Shown here one piece after another: positions 54,620-63,914 of a stretch of DNA of 64,000 nucleotides. Position numbers and translations under genes: made by a program. Below the pieces are notes generated by a model that worked only from the letters and a program-made list of their open reading frames with translations, searched no databases and had not been told where the DNA came from. Every line of letters starts with the position of its first letter. The first letter of the stretch is position 1. Source of the stretch: G963556115 sp963675945 (GTDB lineage Bacteria; Planctomycetota; SZUA-567); the NCBI GenBank assembly GCA_963675945.1, contig OY780932.1, forward strand, positions 744,001-808,000, read 5' to 3'.

Positions 54620-56740
54620 TCAATATTTGCCAAATTCAGAATCATCCAGAAGAATCTGATCCTTGGGATTCACAACCTCAGCATTATTCTTTACGCTGGT
54701 TGCCTCGCCCCAGCCAGCGTTAGAGATCAACTTCTTGGGCGGAGCAACTCTTCGCGCCTTCAGTTGCGGTGCATGCGGTTTAGGCGTAATAGGTTGACGA
54801 ATTCCCTTCAGTTTAAAGTGCCTTACCAGCTTCTGCAGGGTTACTGCCTGCGCAGTCATCTCTTCACTGGCACTCGCTGTCTCTTCAGCACTGGCGGTAT
54901 TCTTCTGCGTAACCTCATCAATCTGTTCAAGACCAATACTTATCTGTGAAATACCCTCTGCCTGCTCACCCGAAGCAGCGTTGATCTCCTGAATAGTACT
55001 GAGGGTCTTGAGTACATTTTCCGCAATCTTACTCAAAGACTCTGCGGTAAGTTCGGATATCTCCACCCCTTCATCAATCTTGCTATTGCTATTATGGATA
55101 AGATCGGCTGTCTCCGCCGCCGCCTTGGCCGAACGGGCAGCAAGATTTCGCACCTCTTCTGCCACCACGGCAAAACCTTTACCATGCACCCCTGCCCGTG
55201 CCGCCTCAACCGCAGCATTGAGCGCCAGCAAATTTGTCTGAAAGGCAATATCATCAATCGTCTTGATTACCTTCTGGGTCTCATCCGCGTTCCTATTGAT
55301 TTCATTCATCGCATCGGTAAGCTGTTGCATGCGTTTCTGCCCATCCTTGGCTGCATCAGCAGTAGCAGAAGCAATCTGGCTGGCCACTCCCGCATTTTCC
55401 GCGTTGGCCGAGGTCTGATTATTGAGTTCAGTCATAGAAGAGGTGATCTCTTCTAGCGATGACGCTTGCCGACTCGCACCTTCAGAGAGAATACTAGAGC
55501 CCATAGTTATCTGAGCCGAAGCCTCGGTCACCTGATTAACCGCCACATTGACCTGATTGAGAATTGAGTTCAAATCATTTACCATCTGCGAGAAAGCCAG
55601 ACCGAGATTATCATCAGGCGAGAGAACTGCCACCTCTACCTGGAGATTACCTGAAGCAATCTCCTTTGCCGTTACCGACTTTTCCTGGAGCACACCCAGC
55701 ATTGAAGCGAAAGCCTGCTCCATCAGCCCGATCTCATCTTTACGCCCCGACCATAAATTATCTTCCTGTACCTCGATATTACCGGTCTGGGCAAACTTCA
55801 TAAGCAGATCACTCATCGCGACTATCGGTTTTGAGATGAGTCCCGCTACAAAGAAGATAATAATCAGTGCGACAATAATCACCACCACAAAGAAGATGAT
55901 AGACTTATACAGATATTGGGTAGACTCATGATAAATTTCCGCATACGGCTCATACTGCCAGAAGTGCCAATCCAGCATATCGAGCGATTTTACTACCATC
56001 TTATACCTCTGCGTATCTTCTTTTCCCCAGTCAAAATCAAAATCCGCCGACTTCTCAGCATTATACTCTTTAAACTCTGGAAATATCTCGAATAAACTCT
56101 TTCCTATCTCTTCCTGATCCTTGGCAGCAAATATAATCCCCTCTTCATTGGTAAGGTAAAAATCCTTATTGTCTGAAATATTGGTTATAAACCCGGTAAT
56201 GTCCCACATCTCCATATCGACACAGAGTGCCGCTACTATCTTACCATCACGTACAACCTGCACCCCTGCCGGCATCACATACTTCTTGGTGGTAGCACTC
56301 ATATAAGGTTTACCAATAAAATATTTCTTCTTATCCCTGAATACTGAGAGATACCACTCGCGAGCCAGTTCTTTAGCATTAAAGCCTTCAACATAGCCTA
56401 GATCATGGGTATATGAATCTCCATCCTCAACCCCCAGAAAGGATTCGACTGCACTCAGCTGACTTCTCAGATGTTTTAGTGACTCGGTTACCTTATCTCC
56501 ATCCAGTTCATTAACTCCCGTAACCGCCACCTCTCCCCCTACCGCCTGCAAAATACCGAAGATTGTCGCCAACTTCTGATTGAGCGCCTTGGTCTTCAGA
56601 TTCGCTCTCACCTCCAACAGATCACTCGAGTTATTTATTGAGATCGAAGTAACACTATACAACCCATACAATACCGAAGCTGCAAGCACAACAACCAGAA
56701 TAACCCCAAAGATCAGACATAATTTTGCTTTTATCTTCAT
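54620..56740 (-). CDS. Methyl-accepting chemotaxis protein
   Basis: 706-residue chemoreceptor. Membrane helix 1 (LIFGVILVVVLAASVLYGL), a periplasmic dCache-type sensor (about 35-285), helix 2 (SIIFFVVVIIVALIIIFFVA), HAMP (about 313-366), then the signalling domain with the conserved tip DIAFQTNLLALNAAVEAARA and AVVAEEVRNLAARSA. No NWETF-like CheR-docking pentapeptide at the C-terminus. The ATG at 56740 follows GGGGAATG; the eight-codon extension is rejected. The dCache sensor usually binds amino acids or small organic acids; the ligand is unknown. Confidence 0.94.
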   Translation of the reverse strand: MKIKAKLCLIFGVILVVVLAASVLYGLYSVTSISINNSSDLLEVRANLKTKALNQKLATIFGILQAVGGEVAVTGVNELDGDKVTESLKHLRSQLSAVESFLGVEDGDSYTHDLGYVEGFNAKELAREWYLSVFRDKKKYFIGKPYMSATTKKYVMPAGVQVVRDGKIVAALCVDMEMWDITGFITNISDNKDFYLTNEEGIIFAAKDQEEIGKSLFEIFPEFKEYNAEKSADFDFDWGKEDTQRYKMVVKSLDMLDWHFWQYEPYAEIYHESTQYLYKSIIFFVVVIIVALIIIFFVAGLISKPIVAMSDLLMKFAQTGNIEVQEDNLWSGRKDEIGLMEQAFASMLGVLQEKSVTAKEIASGNLQVEVAVLSPDDNLGLAFSQMVNDLNSILNQVNVAVNQVTEASAQITMGSSILSEGASRQASSLEEITSSMTELNNQTSANAENAGVASQIASATADAAKDGQKRMQQLTDAMNEINRNADETQKVIKTIDDIAFQTNLLALNAAVEAARAGVHGKGFAVVAEEVRNLAARSAKAAAETADLIHNSNSKIDEGVEISELTAESLSKIAENVLKTLSTIQEINAASGEQAEGISQISIGLEQIDEVTQKNTASAEETASASEEMTAQAVTLQKLVRHFKLKGIRQPITPKPHAPQLKARRVAPPKKLISNAGWGEATSVKNNAEVVNPKDQILLDDSEFGKY

Positions 56741-56944
56741 AACACATTCCCCAACAATCAACAAACAAAACCCTGTTTAAAGCCAATAATCCTGACATAT
56801 GATACAAAAAGTTAGGCAAATATACTCTTGTTTTATTAGGCTAATATTTTATTGTTATTAGAATATGATTAATTGCAAACTTTTTTTATAAAAAAATACA
56901 CATTATTACAGTTTTCTCTGATCTGGGACATTAATTATCTACTG

Positions 56945-58411
56945 CTAATAATCGATACTCTCCAGATTTACCCCACGGGTCTCAATACGGAAGATCCAGG
57001 TTATCACTGCACCGACAATAGAGGTACCGATCAAAATCATAAGCAGATGCTGGGTACCTATATCCTTGAGCAGAACCGGGAAGAAGAAGGCGGTAAGTAC
57101 CGCACCAATCTTGGCAAAAGAAGCTGCAAATCCCGCCCCTTTACCCCGTACCCGGGTCGGAAAGACCTCACCAGCAATAAGATAGGTCTGAGAATTCGGC
57201 CCAAGATTATTCATAAAGCTGAAGAGCATAAACCCCCCGAAGATCAAGAATATTTTGACCGAACCGTCAAAATTCAATGACAGTGCCGCCAGAAACAGCC
57301 CCACCGCATTGCCGATAAAACCGAAAACCTGGAGTTTTATTCTACCAATTTTGTCGGAAAAGAGCATTGCAATCACAATACCAATAATCAGGAAGATATC
57401 AATAAATGCCGCGCCTTTGGCCGCAATCATATCATTATGAATCAGACCCAGAATGTTATGAGCAACATGCTTACTCTTCTCGCCGACGGTAGAAGCAAGG
57501 ATAACCGGGGTAAAGATACCGATTCCGTATGTACCCAGATCTTGTAAGAACCAGGGAATCGACGCGAGTATAGTCGCCCGCAGCGCTTTCTTCTTGAATA
57601 AAGCGGAATAGCCCTTATCTCCCCCCAATTTACTATGCTTAATTACCTCATCCTCCATATCGGTAAAGTGTACCTTCGACGGATACTTCGGACTCCGGTT
57701 GAGTAACTTGAGCAGCACATGCCCCGCCTTCTTCTTATGCCCATGCACCACCAGCCAATGTGGGCTATCAGTGATAAAGAACCGCCCGAAAGTTACCAGA
57801 ATCGCCGGAATAATCGCACTCACATACATCCAGCGCCAGGCACCGATCTTCAGCGAGAGACAGAGTATAAAGAGCGCCACCGCCGTGCCGACTAACGCCC
57901 CGATCGCCTGAAAGGCAAAAGCCCCCAGCACCAGCCTTCCCCGGTTACTGCTGGGAATACTCTCAGAGATAACCATATGCGCCGTAGGGTAATCACACCC
58001 AAGTGCCGTCCCCAGGCCAAAGAGAAAGATCAAGAGAAAGATATAGTTTGGACTAAACGCCAGGAGTACCAGAAAAATCGAGAAGATTATCATCTCAATA
58101 ATAAAGAGTCGCTTGCGTCCAAAGTGATCCGAGAGATTACCCAGCACACTCGCCCCCACCAAAATCCCAAATAACGGTGCCGCCCCGATCGCACCCCGAG
58201 CAAAGGTATTGTCATAGAGATTGAATTCTTCGACTATCAAGGGTATAGCCACCCCGGTCATGAAGATCACCCAGCCTTCAAAGAATTTACCAGCCGTCGC
58301 GAGCCACCATATCTTCCACTGCATATTGGTCATCGGAGCAAATGGCGCCTGAGTTCCATCTACCCAATTGGGCTTTTCATCGATATACTCCTGAACCGTC
58401 TTATGACTCAT
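56945..58411 (-). CDS. MFS transporter (sugar porter-like)
   Basis: 488 residues with 12 predicted helices. Family signatures in the loops between helices 2-3 and 8-9 (GNLSDHFGRKRLF, FSDKIGRIKLQVFG) and GEVFPTRVRGKGAGFAAS near helix 11 are typical of the sugar porter/metabolite:proton symporter group. A central loop of about 60 residues lies between the halves. AGGAGAAAAG precedes the ATG. Substrate unknown; sugars, phosphate or aromatic acids are all possible for this subfamily. Confidence 0.88.
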   Translation of the reverse strand: MSHKTVQEYIDEKPNWVDGTQAPFAPMTNMQWKIWWLATAGKFFEGWVIFMTGVAIPLIVEEFNLYDNTFARGAIGAAPLFGILVGASVLGNLSDHFGRKRLFIIEMIIFSIFLVLLAFSPNYIFLLIFLFGLGTALGCDYPTAHMVISESIPSSNRGRLVLGAFAFQAIGALVGTAVALFILCLSLKIGAWRWMYVSAIIPAILVTFGRFFITDSPHWLVVHGHKKKAGHVLLKLLNRSPKYPSKVHFTDMEDEVIKHSKLGGDKGYSALFKKKALRATILASIPWFLQDLGTYGIGIFTPVILASTVGEKSKHVAHNILGLIHNDMIAAKGAAFIDIFLIIGIVIAMLFSDKIGRIKLQVFGFIGNAVGLFLAALSLNFDGSVKIFLIFGGFMLFSFMNNLGPNSQTYLIAGEVFPTRVRGKGAGFAASFAKIGAVLTAFFFPVLLKDIGTQHLLMILIGTSIVGAVITWIFRIETRGVNLESIDY

Positions 58412-58753
58412 CTTTTCTCCTTCGCCAACAGTAAAAAAATTCAGCTTGGATTTGTATTAAGTACTATTAAATAAATCAGCTTCTGCCCACAAACGATAGC
58501 CACTATCTCCCAACTCCCCTTAACCTAAAAAAGTATATTATTTTTTTTTACTCTGTAAAGTTAGTATAATATTTGTATCTTGAGTTAAGCAAATTTTCGC
58601 CCCCTCCCTACTCACTCTACCCGCTCCAGAAGGCTCCACCCTACTGCTGCCCTCCGCCCAAGCCAAGCCACAAACTCACTCCGCAAGCATGCACGTTAAA
58701 ATCAAACCAGTCTCTGCCTTGGAGGCTGTCTGCCCCAAATCCCTAAGTAAGGA
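58412..58753. other. Left edge of array 2, no intact gene
   Basis: AT-rich promoter region of the MFS gene followed by a GC-rich segment. A short plus-strand frame at 58689 overlaps the decayed array copy on the other strand and has no ribosome site; not counted as a gene. Confidence 0.35.
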
Positions 58754-59034
58754 CTACTCGCTCTTACAACCTCGGTGCGCAGCCCGCACAGAGCTAATTT
58801 CGCAAAGAATAATTCGAAAGCATGAGGTGTTATCAAAGATACTATCACCATGCCTAAAACTTACCGCCATACTACGAAAATTGCCAACGCAATTTTCATA
58901 CTCACCTGTATCGTCCGCTACCTCCCCCAAAAAAAAACGATTAAGCCCATCAACTAATTTATTTGCATCCTAACTCCCCAGCATATCCAGCATCTTAAAC
59001 CCTGCACTCAAAAAACAACCCTCACTACGCCCCA
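58754..59034 (-). pseudogene. Degenerate array-2 toxin-like copy with a nonsense codon
   Basis: Reading on the minus strand gives a start matching the intact copy (SAGFKMLDMLGS), then a TAG (58970-58972) where the other copies have Glu, and continues in frame with weak similarity (DANKLVDGLNRFFLGE against EDAQRIVAELNLGSEN) to a stop at 58754. It lacks the hydrophobic core. Probably an old, decayed unit at the left edge of array 2. Confidence 0.65.
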
Positions 59035-59211
59035 ACTACCAAAATTATTATTGCTACACATTCAGACGTTTGTATAATGTATAATTAATAACGTTTCTAG
59101 CGCCCGCTCGCCACGAAACTCAGTTAACAACGCATGATACACTAAGATTAATAACAAGGACATAACCATGCAACTCAAAATCATCATAGCCAGCTTCCTG
59201 CTTCTAATTGG
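58973..59211 (+). repeat. 239-bp array-2 block, copy 1 (core start, Sel1 promoter and anchor)
   Basis: Direct repeat with 61897-62135 and, cut by the window end, 63852-64000. It holds the divergent start region of the toxin-like fragment, the Sel1 promoter, ribosome site and anchor codons (MQLKIIIASFLLLIG). Confidence 0.93.
59051..59078 (+). promoter_or_regulatory. Promoter of Sel1 gene 5
   Basis: TTGCTA, 16-base spacer, perfect TATAAT; 90 bases before the ATG. A second TATAAT follows at 59080. Confidence 0.65.
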
Positions 59212-60364
59212 CATAATCATCTATGCAGTCTGGTCAGGAAGTCAGGTTAATTCTGACAGTATCAATAATTGCCATGAGACCCTAACCACTATTAAAAAGC
59301 GAGCAACAGAAGGAGATGCCATTGCGCAAGCGACGCTTAACTTCATGCGTAAGAAGATTGGAGACGGCAGTGACAGCAGCCTATTAAAATATATGGCAAA
59401 TAGTACAGAGTTAGCACAAAGAGGTAATACTGAGGCAGATATTCTGAATCAACTATTAGAGGTTGCCTCTGGACAGAGATTATGGGAAGACATAGATAAA
59501 CAACCATTAACTAAAGCACTATTACAAAACTCTGATCATACTAATCCTGAACAACAGTTTCAATTAGGAGTGCTGTATCATCAGATGCACGATTATCCCG
59601 AAGCACTAAAATGGTTAGAGTTGTCAGCTGAACAAGGAAATGTTGGAGCACAAGCATTACTCGGTTCTATGTATTATTCAGGTGAAGAAATTCAACAGAA
59701 TTATAAGCAAGCACTACAATTTTATGAACATGCAGCCGAGCAAGGCGATCCAAATGCACAGGCAATGCTTGGGGTTATGTATCGTGATGGAAATGGGGTT
59801 AAGATTGATTATGCTGAATCACAGAAATGGCTTGAATTGGCAGCCACCCAATTGGATACACCGGAGCTCTGGGCTCAACTTGGTGCATATTACTTTAATT
59901 CTGACAATTTTTTTCTCGAAGTAGAGACAGATTATGAGAAAGGATACTACTGGCTAAAAAAAGCTGCTGACAGTGGCAATGCTGAAGCTCAAAATTACTT
60001 AGGAGTCATTAATTTTGTTGGTATATATGTAGAAAAAAATTATAAAGAAGCATATAAATGGTATAAATTAGCTGAAAACAGTGGGTGTCATAAAGCTTAC
60101 ATTGACTTAGGATATATGTATCAAAATGGTTATTATGTTGAAAAGAATATCTCAAAAGCGCTGGAATACTATAAAATGAGTGCAAAATTTGGAGATTATA
60201 GTGCATACTATATGATAGGAACAATATATGAAAAAGGCACTGAAGTAGAAAAAGATATACCTAAGGCTAAAGAATATTATCAAAAGGGAGCAGCTTTGGG
60301 CGAACAAGATGCAATAAATGCTTTGTCTAGGCTCTCTACTGATACTGAGAGCCTAGACAAATAA
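59168..60364 (+). CDS. Membrane-anchored Sel1-repeat protein, array 2 copy 1
   Basis: 398 residues. Hydrophobic N-terminus (LKIIIASFLLLIGIIIYAVW) acting as anchor or signal, a variable helical region (about 30-130), then about 7-8 Sel1 repeats from FQLGVLYHQMHDYPEALKWL on, with less regular repeats than array 1. AAGGACATAACC precedes the ATG. It ends three bases from the stop of the facing toxin-like fragment. The anchor sequence is unrelated to that of array 1, yet the plan is the same. Confidence 0.88.
   Translation: MQLKIIIASFLLLIGIIIYAVWSGSQVNSDSINNCHETLTTIKKRATEGDAIAQATLNFMRKKIGDGSDSSLLKYMANSTELAQRGNTEADILNQLLEVASGQRLWEDIDKQPLTKALLQNSDHTNPEQQFQLGVLYHQMHDYPEALKWLELSAEQGNVGAQALLGSMYYSGEEIQQNYKQALQFYEHAAEQGDPNAQAMLGVMYRDGNGVKIDYAESQKWLELAATQLDTPELWAQLGAYYFNSDNFFLEVETDYEKGYYWLKKAADSGNAEAQNYLGVINFVGIYVEKNYKEAYKWYKLAENSGCHKAYIDLGYMYQNGYYVEKNISKALEYYKMSAKFGDYSAYYMIGTIYEKGTEVEKDIPKAKEYYQKGAALGEQDAINALSRLSTDTESLDK
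60323..60360. terminator. Hairpin at the Sel1 gene 5 stop
   Basis: Perfect 14-bp stem (TTGTCTAGGCTCTC / GAGAGCCTAGACAA) with a 10-base loop overlapping the last codons of the Sel1 gene, between convergent ends. Confidence 0.65.
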
Positions 60365-60563
60365 GGATTATTTATATTTTTTATTTTCTTTAATCATATG
60401 ATTTTTACCGCTACCATAGCCCATTTTTATTCCAGAACCCAGTGCCTCTCCAGTTACTTCATTTACCTTTGAGAATGCAAATTCATTGGCTTTAATCCAA
60501 GCAACCTCTTTAGCCAAGCTAGCTATAATCTCTTCCTCAGTAGCACCCTCCCGTTTAAGCTGC

Positions 60564-61656
60564 TTGGATTCAAATTCTAAGTGCAACACTTGCACTTTTT
60601 ACGAAGCCCGTTTGTATACCTCAAGCGGGCTTTTAAATCCCAGTCTCTTTCTTGGTCGACTGTTAACCAATTTCTCTATTGCTTCGAGTCTTTTTTGAGT
60701 TACATTCAGTAGCTCTCGATCTTTAGGGAAATACTGCCTTAGTAAACCGTTTGTATTCTCGTTGCTACCACGCTCCCAGGCACTGTACGGATGACAGAAA
60801 TAACTCTTACACTTTAACACTTCATTCACATCACCATGACCTGCAAATTCCTTACCATTATCATAAGTAATCGTGCAAACTCTAAAGCTTCTCAGTAAGC
60901 GAATTATTTCAGCCTTCACAAGTTCACTGCTTTTATTTCTAACGAACCCAAGCCTTAATAAACCACTCTTGCGCTCAAGCAATGTTACAAGGTATCCTTT
61001 ATGATTTGCCCCACTTACTAGATCTGCTTCCCAGTCACCTATTCTCTTGCGTCTCTCGATGGCTCCAGGGCGTTTGTCTATACTGATCGCATTCTTGATT
61101 CTTCCTCTATTATCAGTACCTCTGCACCGTCTCTTCTGTTTACGCTTGCCATTAATTCTAAGGTGCATATATAGTTTTCCGCCATGCTTTTTGTCCTCAA
61201 AAATTAATTGATAAATACTCTCATGAGAGATGGTAAACCCAAGGAGTTTCTTGCTAATGCCAGAGATTTGCTCAGGAGAAAAATCCTGTCGCAGTTTCCT
61301 GATAATAAATCTTTTGACATATTCGTCAAGCTTTTTCATTCTGGGTATTGCTCTGCGTTTCATCGCTTTTCTTTGAGCCTGCTTGTTTCTATATCCACGT
61401 CCACCACTATTACGCTGTATTTCTCTGCTTATAGTGCACCTGTGCACTCCAACAACTCTAGCTATGTAAGAATAGGTTTTATTCTCTTGCAATAACACTT
61501 TGATAACTGTACGATCTTCATAAGTAAGGTGGTGGTATTTCTTTTTCATATGCTCTCCTTGAGTGATAGAAATAGAAGGTTTTGGCGAACTATATATCGA
61601 CCACCTTACTATTTTCTATTTTAACTCAAGTGTTGCACTTGGAATTTGAATCCACC
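60564..61656. mobile_element. IS30-family insertion sequence
   Basis: About 1.09 kb, one transposase gene. Terminal inverted repeats of about 24 bp (TGGATTCAAATTCTAAGTGC at the left, matching the right end's complement with one mismatch). CTGC occurs on both sides (60560-60563 and 61657-61660) and once in the intact homologous site, consistent with a short target duplication. Confidence 0.92.
60599..61549 (-). CDS. IS30-family transposase
   Basis: 316 residues, full length and uninterrupted. N-terminal helix-turn-helix (YHHLTYEDRTVIKVLLQ; VHRCTISREIQRNSG), then the DDE catalytic core: first Asp in IGDWEADLV, second in TYDNGKEFAGHGD, Glu in ERGSNENTNGLLRQYFPK. These are the IS30 signature elements. 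The element may therefore still be mobile. Confidence 0.96.
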   Translation of the reverse strand: MKKKYHHLTYEDRTVIKVLLQENKTYSYIARVVGVHRCTISREIQRNSGGRGYRNKQAQRKAMKRRAIPRMKKLDEYVKRFIIRKLRQDFSPEQISGISKKLLGFTISHESIYQLIFEDKKHGGKLYMHLRINGKRKQKRRCRGTDNRGRIKNAISIDKRPGAIERRKRIGDWEADLVSGANHKGYLVTLLERKSGLLRLGFVRNKSSELVKAEIIRLLRSFRVCTITYDNGKEFAGHGDVNEVLKCKSYFCHPYSAWERGSNENTNGLLRQYFPKDRELLNVTQKRLEAIEKLVNSRPRKRLGFKSPLEVYKRAS

Positions 61657-61896
61657 CTGCCTATACTTATCCTGAATCTGCTGAATATTGCCTGCTACTC
61701 CAAGCGTAGTCGAAAGACGTGATATCGCCGGCGCAAGCGCAGTCCCCCCGGTAGCGCAGGCCGCAGCGAGCAGTACAATATCCACCGCATTATCCTTGAG
61801 AAACCGCGCAACAAAACGCGCAGTTCCGCTATCCATGGTCTTTATCGCATTCTCCGACCCCAGATTAAGCTCAGCGACTATCCTCTGTGCGTCCTC

Positions 61897-62135
61897 ACTC
61901 CCCAGCATATCCAGCATCTTAAACCCTGCACTCAAAAAGCGACCCTCACTACGCCCAAAGTAGCAAAATTATTATTGCTACATATTACGACGTGTGTATA
62001 ATGTATAATTAATAACGTTTCTAGCGCCCGCGCGCCACGAACCTCAGTTATCAACGCATGATACACTAAGATTAATAACAAGGACATAACCATGCAACTC
62101 AAAATCATCATAGCCAGCTTCCTGCTTCTAATTGG
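61897..62135 (+). repeat. 239-bp array-2 block, copy 2
   Basis: Second copy of the block at 58973, with a few base changes. Identity extends further left into the toxin-like fragment core, unlike copy 1. Confidence 0.93.
61975..62002 (+). promoter_or_regulatory. Promoter of Sel1 gene 6
   Basis: TTGCTA-16-TATAAT, 90 bases before the ATG at 62092, as in copy 1. Confidence 0.65.
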
Positions 62136-63378
62136 ATTAATCATCTACGCCATTGTTGCAGATAACCGTAGTGATGCCGAAAAAGCTACCGATGCATTTC
62201 GTGAGTTACTTACCGCAGACGGAGAGCTGTCAACAGAAGATCAGAAGCTGATGCAAGACATCCCGGGATATGTAAAATTACTGCAAAGAGAAGATGGCTG
62301 GAAAGAAGAAGACAAGCCCTTGATGCTCAAACTCTACCAAAAATCAGCAGAAAAAGGTGATTCACGCGCACAGGCCGCGCTCGGCTCATATTATCACGAT
62401 ATACATAACTATCCCGAAGCGCTGAAATGGTTGGAGTTGTCAGCTGAACAAGGAAATGTTGGAGCACAGGCATTACTCGGCTCTCTGCATTTATCAGGTG
62501 AAGAAATACCACAGAATTATAAGCAAGCTTTCAAATGGCTCAAGCTCGCCGCAGCGCAAGGAAATGTAGATTCTCAGTTAGGGCTGGGAATTATGTATTA
62601 TAAAGGTATGGGAGTAGAGCATGATTATAAGAAGGCGTTGAAATGGTTTGAACTGGCAGCAGAGCAAAAAAATCCTATGGCACAAACAATGCTTGGCAAT
62701 ATGCATTACAATGGGACAGTTAAACTAAATTTTAAGATAGCATTAAATTGGTATAAATTGGCAGCTGAGCAAGAAAATGCTGATGCCCAATTAATGATAG
62801 GTATAATGTACTATGCGGGTCAGGGAGTTGATAAGGATTACCACAAAGCCATTGAATGGTGTAAATTGGCGGCAAAACAAAAAAACTCTGGGGCACAAAC
62901 AATGCTTGGTAATATGTATTATAGTGGAGAAGGTACCAAACAAGATTATACCAAAGCATATCAAATGTATAAATTAGCAGCTGAGCAAGGAAATGCACAG
63001 GCGCAGGCAACACTAGGAATTATGTATTATGATGGTCAGGGAGTTGATCAAAATTACAAAGAAGCATATTACTGGTTTACCTTATCTGCTGAGAAAAATT
63101 TTTCAGCTGCAACTCTATACCTTGGCCGTATGTATGAAAATGGCTTCTATGTTAAAAAAGATATTCCACAAGCGTTAATTTACTATAAAAGAAGTATTGC
63201 CCAAGGTAGTAAATTTGCATGTCCTCATGTTGCTAGCATTTACGAAGAAGGTATAGGTGTTAAAAAGGACACAAAAAAAGCCATCGAATACTACAAAAAA
63301 GGAGCTGCTTTAGGAGATGAATATTCTATTAATAAGTTAGTGGAACTCTCTGCAAATACAGAGAGTTCCGCTGAATAA
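62092..63378 (+). CDS. Membrane-anchored Sel1-repeat protein, array 2 copy 2
   Basis: 428 residues. Same anchor as the copy at 59168 (MQLKIIIASFLLLIG), a different acidic region (about 25-85), then about 9 Sel1 repeats. The first two repeats match copy 1 closely (HNYPEALKWLELSAEQGNVG), later ones differ. AAGGACATAACC precedes the ATG. It ends 14 bases from the stop of the intact toxin-like fragment. Predicted single-pass membrane protein or exported solenoid. Confidence 0.88.
   Translation: MQLKIIIASFLLLIGLIIYAIVADNRSDAEKATDAFRELLTADGELSTEDQKLMQDIPGYVKLLQREDGWKEEDKPLMLKLYQKSAEKGDSRAQAALGSYYHDIHNYPEALKWLELSAEQGNVGAQALLGSLHLSGEEIPQNYKQAFKWLKLAAAQGNVDSQLGLGIMYYKGMGVEHDYKKALKWFELAAEQKNPMAQTMLGNMHYNGTVKLNFKIALNWYKLAAEQENADAQLMIGIMYYAGQGVDKDYHKAIEWCKLAAKQKNSGAQTMLGNMYYSGEGTKQDYTKAYQMYKLAAEQGNAQAQATLGIMYYDGQGVDQNYKEAYYWFTLSAEKNFSAATLYLGRMYENGFYVKKDIPQALIYYKRSIAQGSKFACPHVASIYEEGIGVKKDTKKAIEYYKKGAALGDEYSINKLVELSANTESSAE
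63342..63369. terminator. Hairpin at the Sel1 gene 6 stop
   Basis: Perfect 11-bp stem (GGAACTCTCTG / CAGAGAGTTCC), 6-base loop, over the last codons of the Sel1 gene. Sequence differs from the hairpin at 60323 but position is the same. Confidence 0.6.
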
Positions 63379-63392
63379 ATTATTTTACATCA

Positions 63393-63914
63393 TCACTCGT
63401 TTTCTTTCTTTTGATGCTCAGGATAACTAGCCAAACCTTTAGCTCCTAATTCACTTAAGCCTTTTGCACCCCTTTCACCAAGAACAGGTTTAGCTCCAGC
63501 CTGTATACCATCACCGATTATCGAAGTAGTAAATTCATTGACTTTAATTAAGGCAACCTCTCTAGCCAAGCTAGCTACAATCTCTTCCTCAGTAGCACCC
63601 TCCCGTTTAAGCTGCCTATACTTATCCTGAATCTGCTGAATACTGCCTGCCACCCCAAGCGTAGTCGAAAGACGTGATATCGCCGGCGCGAGCGCAGTCC
63701 CCCCGGTAGCGCAAGCCGCAGCGAGCAGTACAATATCCACCGCATTATCCTTGAGAAACCGCGCAACAAAACGCGCAGTTCCGCTATCCATGGTCTTTAT
63801 CGCATTCTCCGACCCCAGATTAAGCTCAGCTACTATCCTCTGTGCGTCCTCACTCCCCAGCATATCCAGCATCTTAAACCCTGCACTCAAAAAGCGACCC
63901 TCACTACGCCCCAA
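63393..63914 (-). pseudogene. Array-2 toxin-like orphan 3' fragment, uninterrupted
   Basis: About 173 codons. Begins GRSEGRFLSAGFKMLDMLGS, core KDNAVDIVLLAAACATGGTA with LAPAISRLSTTLGV, then DKYRQLKREGATEEEIVASL and a tail unlike the split copy (SIIGDGIQAGAKPVLGERGA to PEHQKKENE). The only start is a TTG without a good ribosome site and no promoter is seen on this strand. The layout (hydrophobic core, charged helix, short variable tail) parallels array 1. Probably a stored cassette; the parent gene would lie beyond the window, if it exists. Confidence 0.8.

Larger units (their letters stand above)
60368..61952 (-). pseudogene. Array-2 toxin-like 3' fragment split by an IS30-family element
   Basis: Two pieces that join across the insertion. 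The upstream piece (61952-61657) has SAGFKMLDMLGSEDAQRIVA, the core KDNAVDIVLLAAACATGGTA and QDKYRQ; the downstream piece (60563-60368) continues LKREGATEEEIIASLAKEVA and ends in a unique tail (SGIKMGYGSGKNHMIKENKK). Comparison with the uninterrupted copy at 63393 shows the exact join. No start codon with a ribosome site, so it was already an orphan cassette before the insertion. Confidence 0.88.

Noticed and set aside
58689..58973. 94-codon plus-strand frame at the edge of array 2
   Set aside because: No ribosome site; antisense to the decayed fragment copy.
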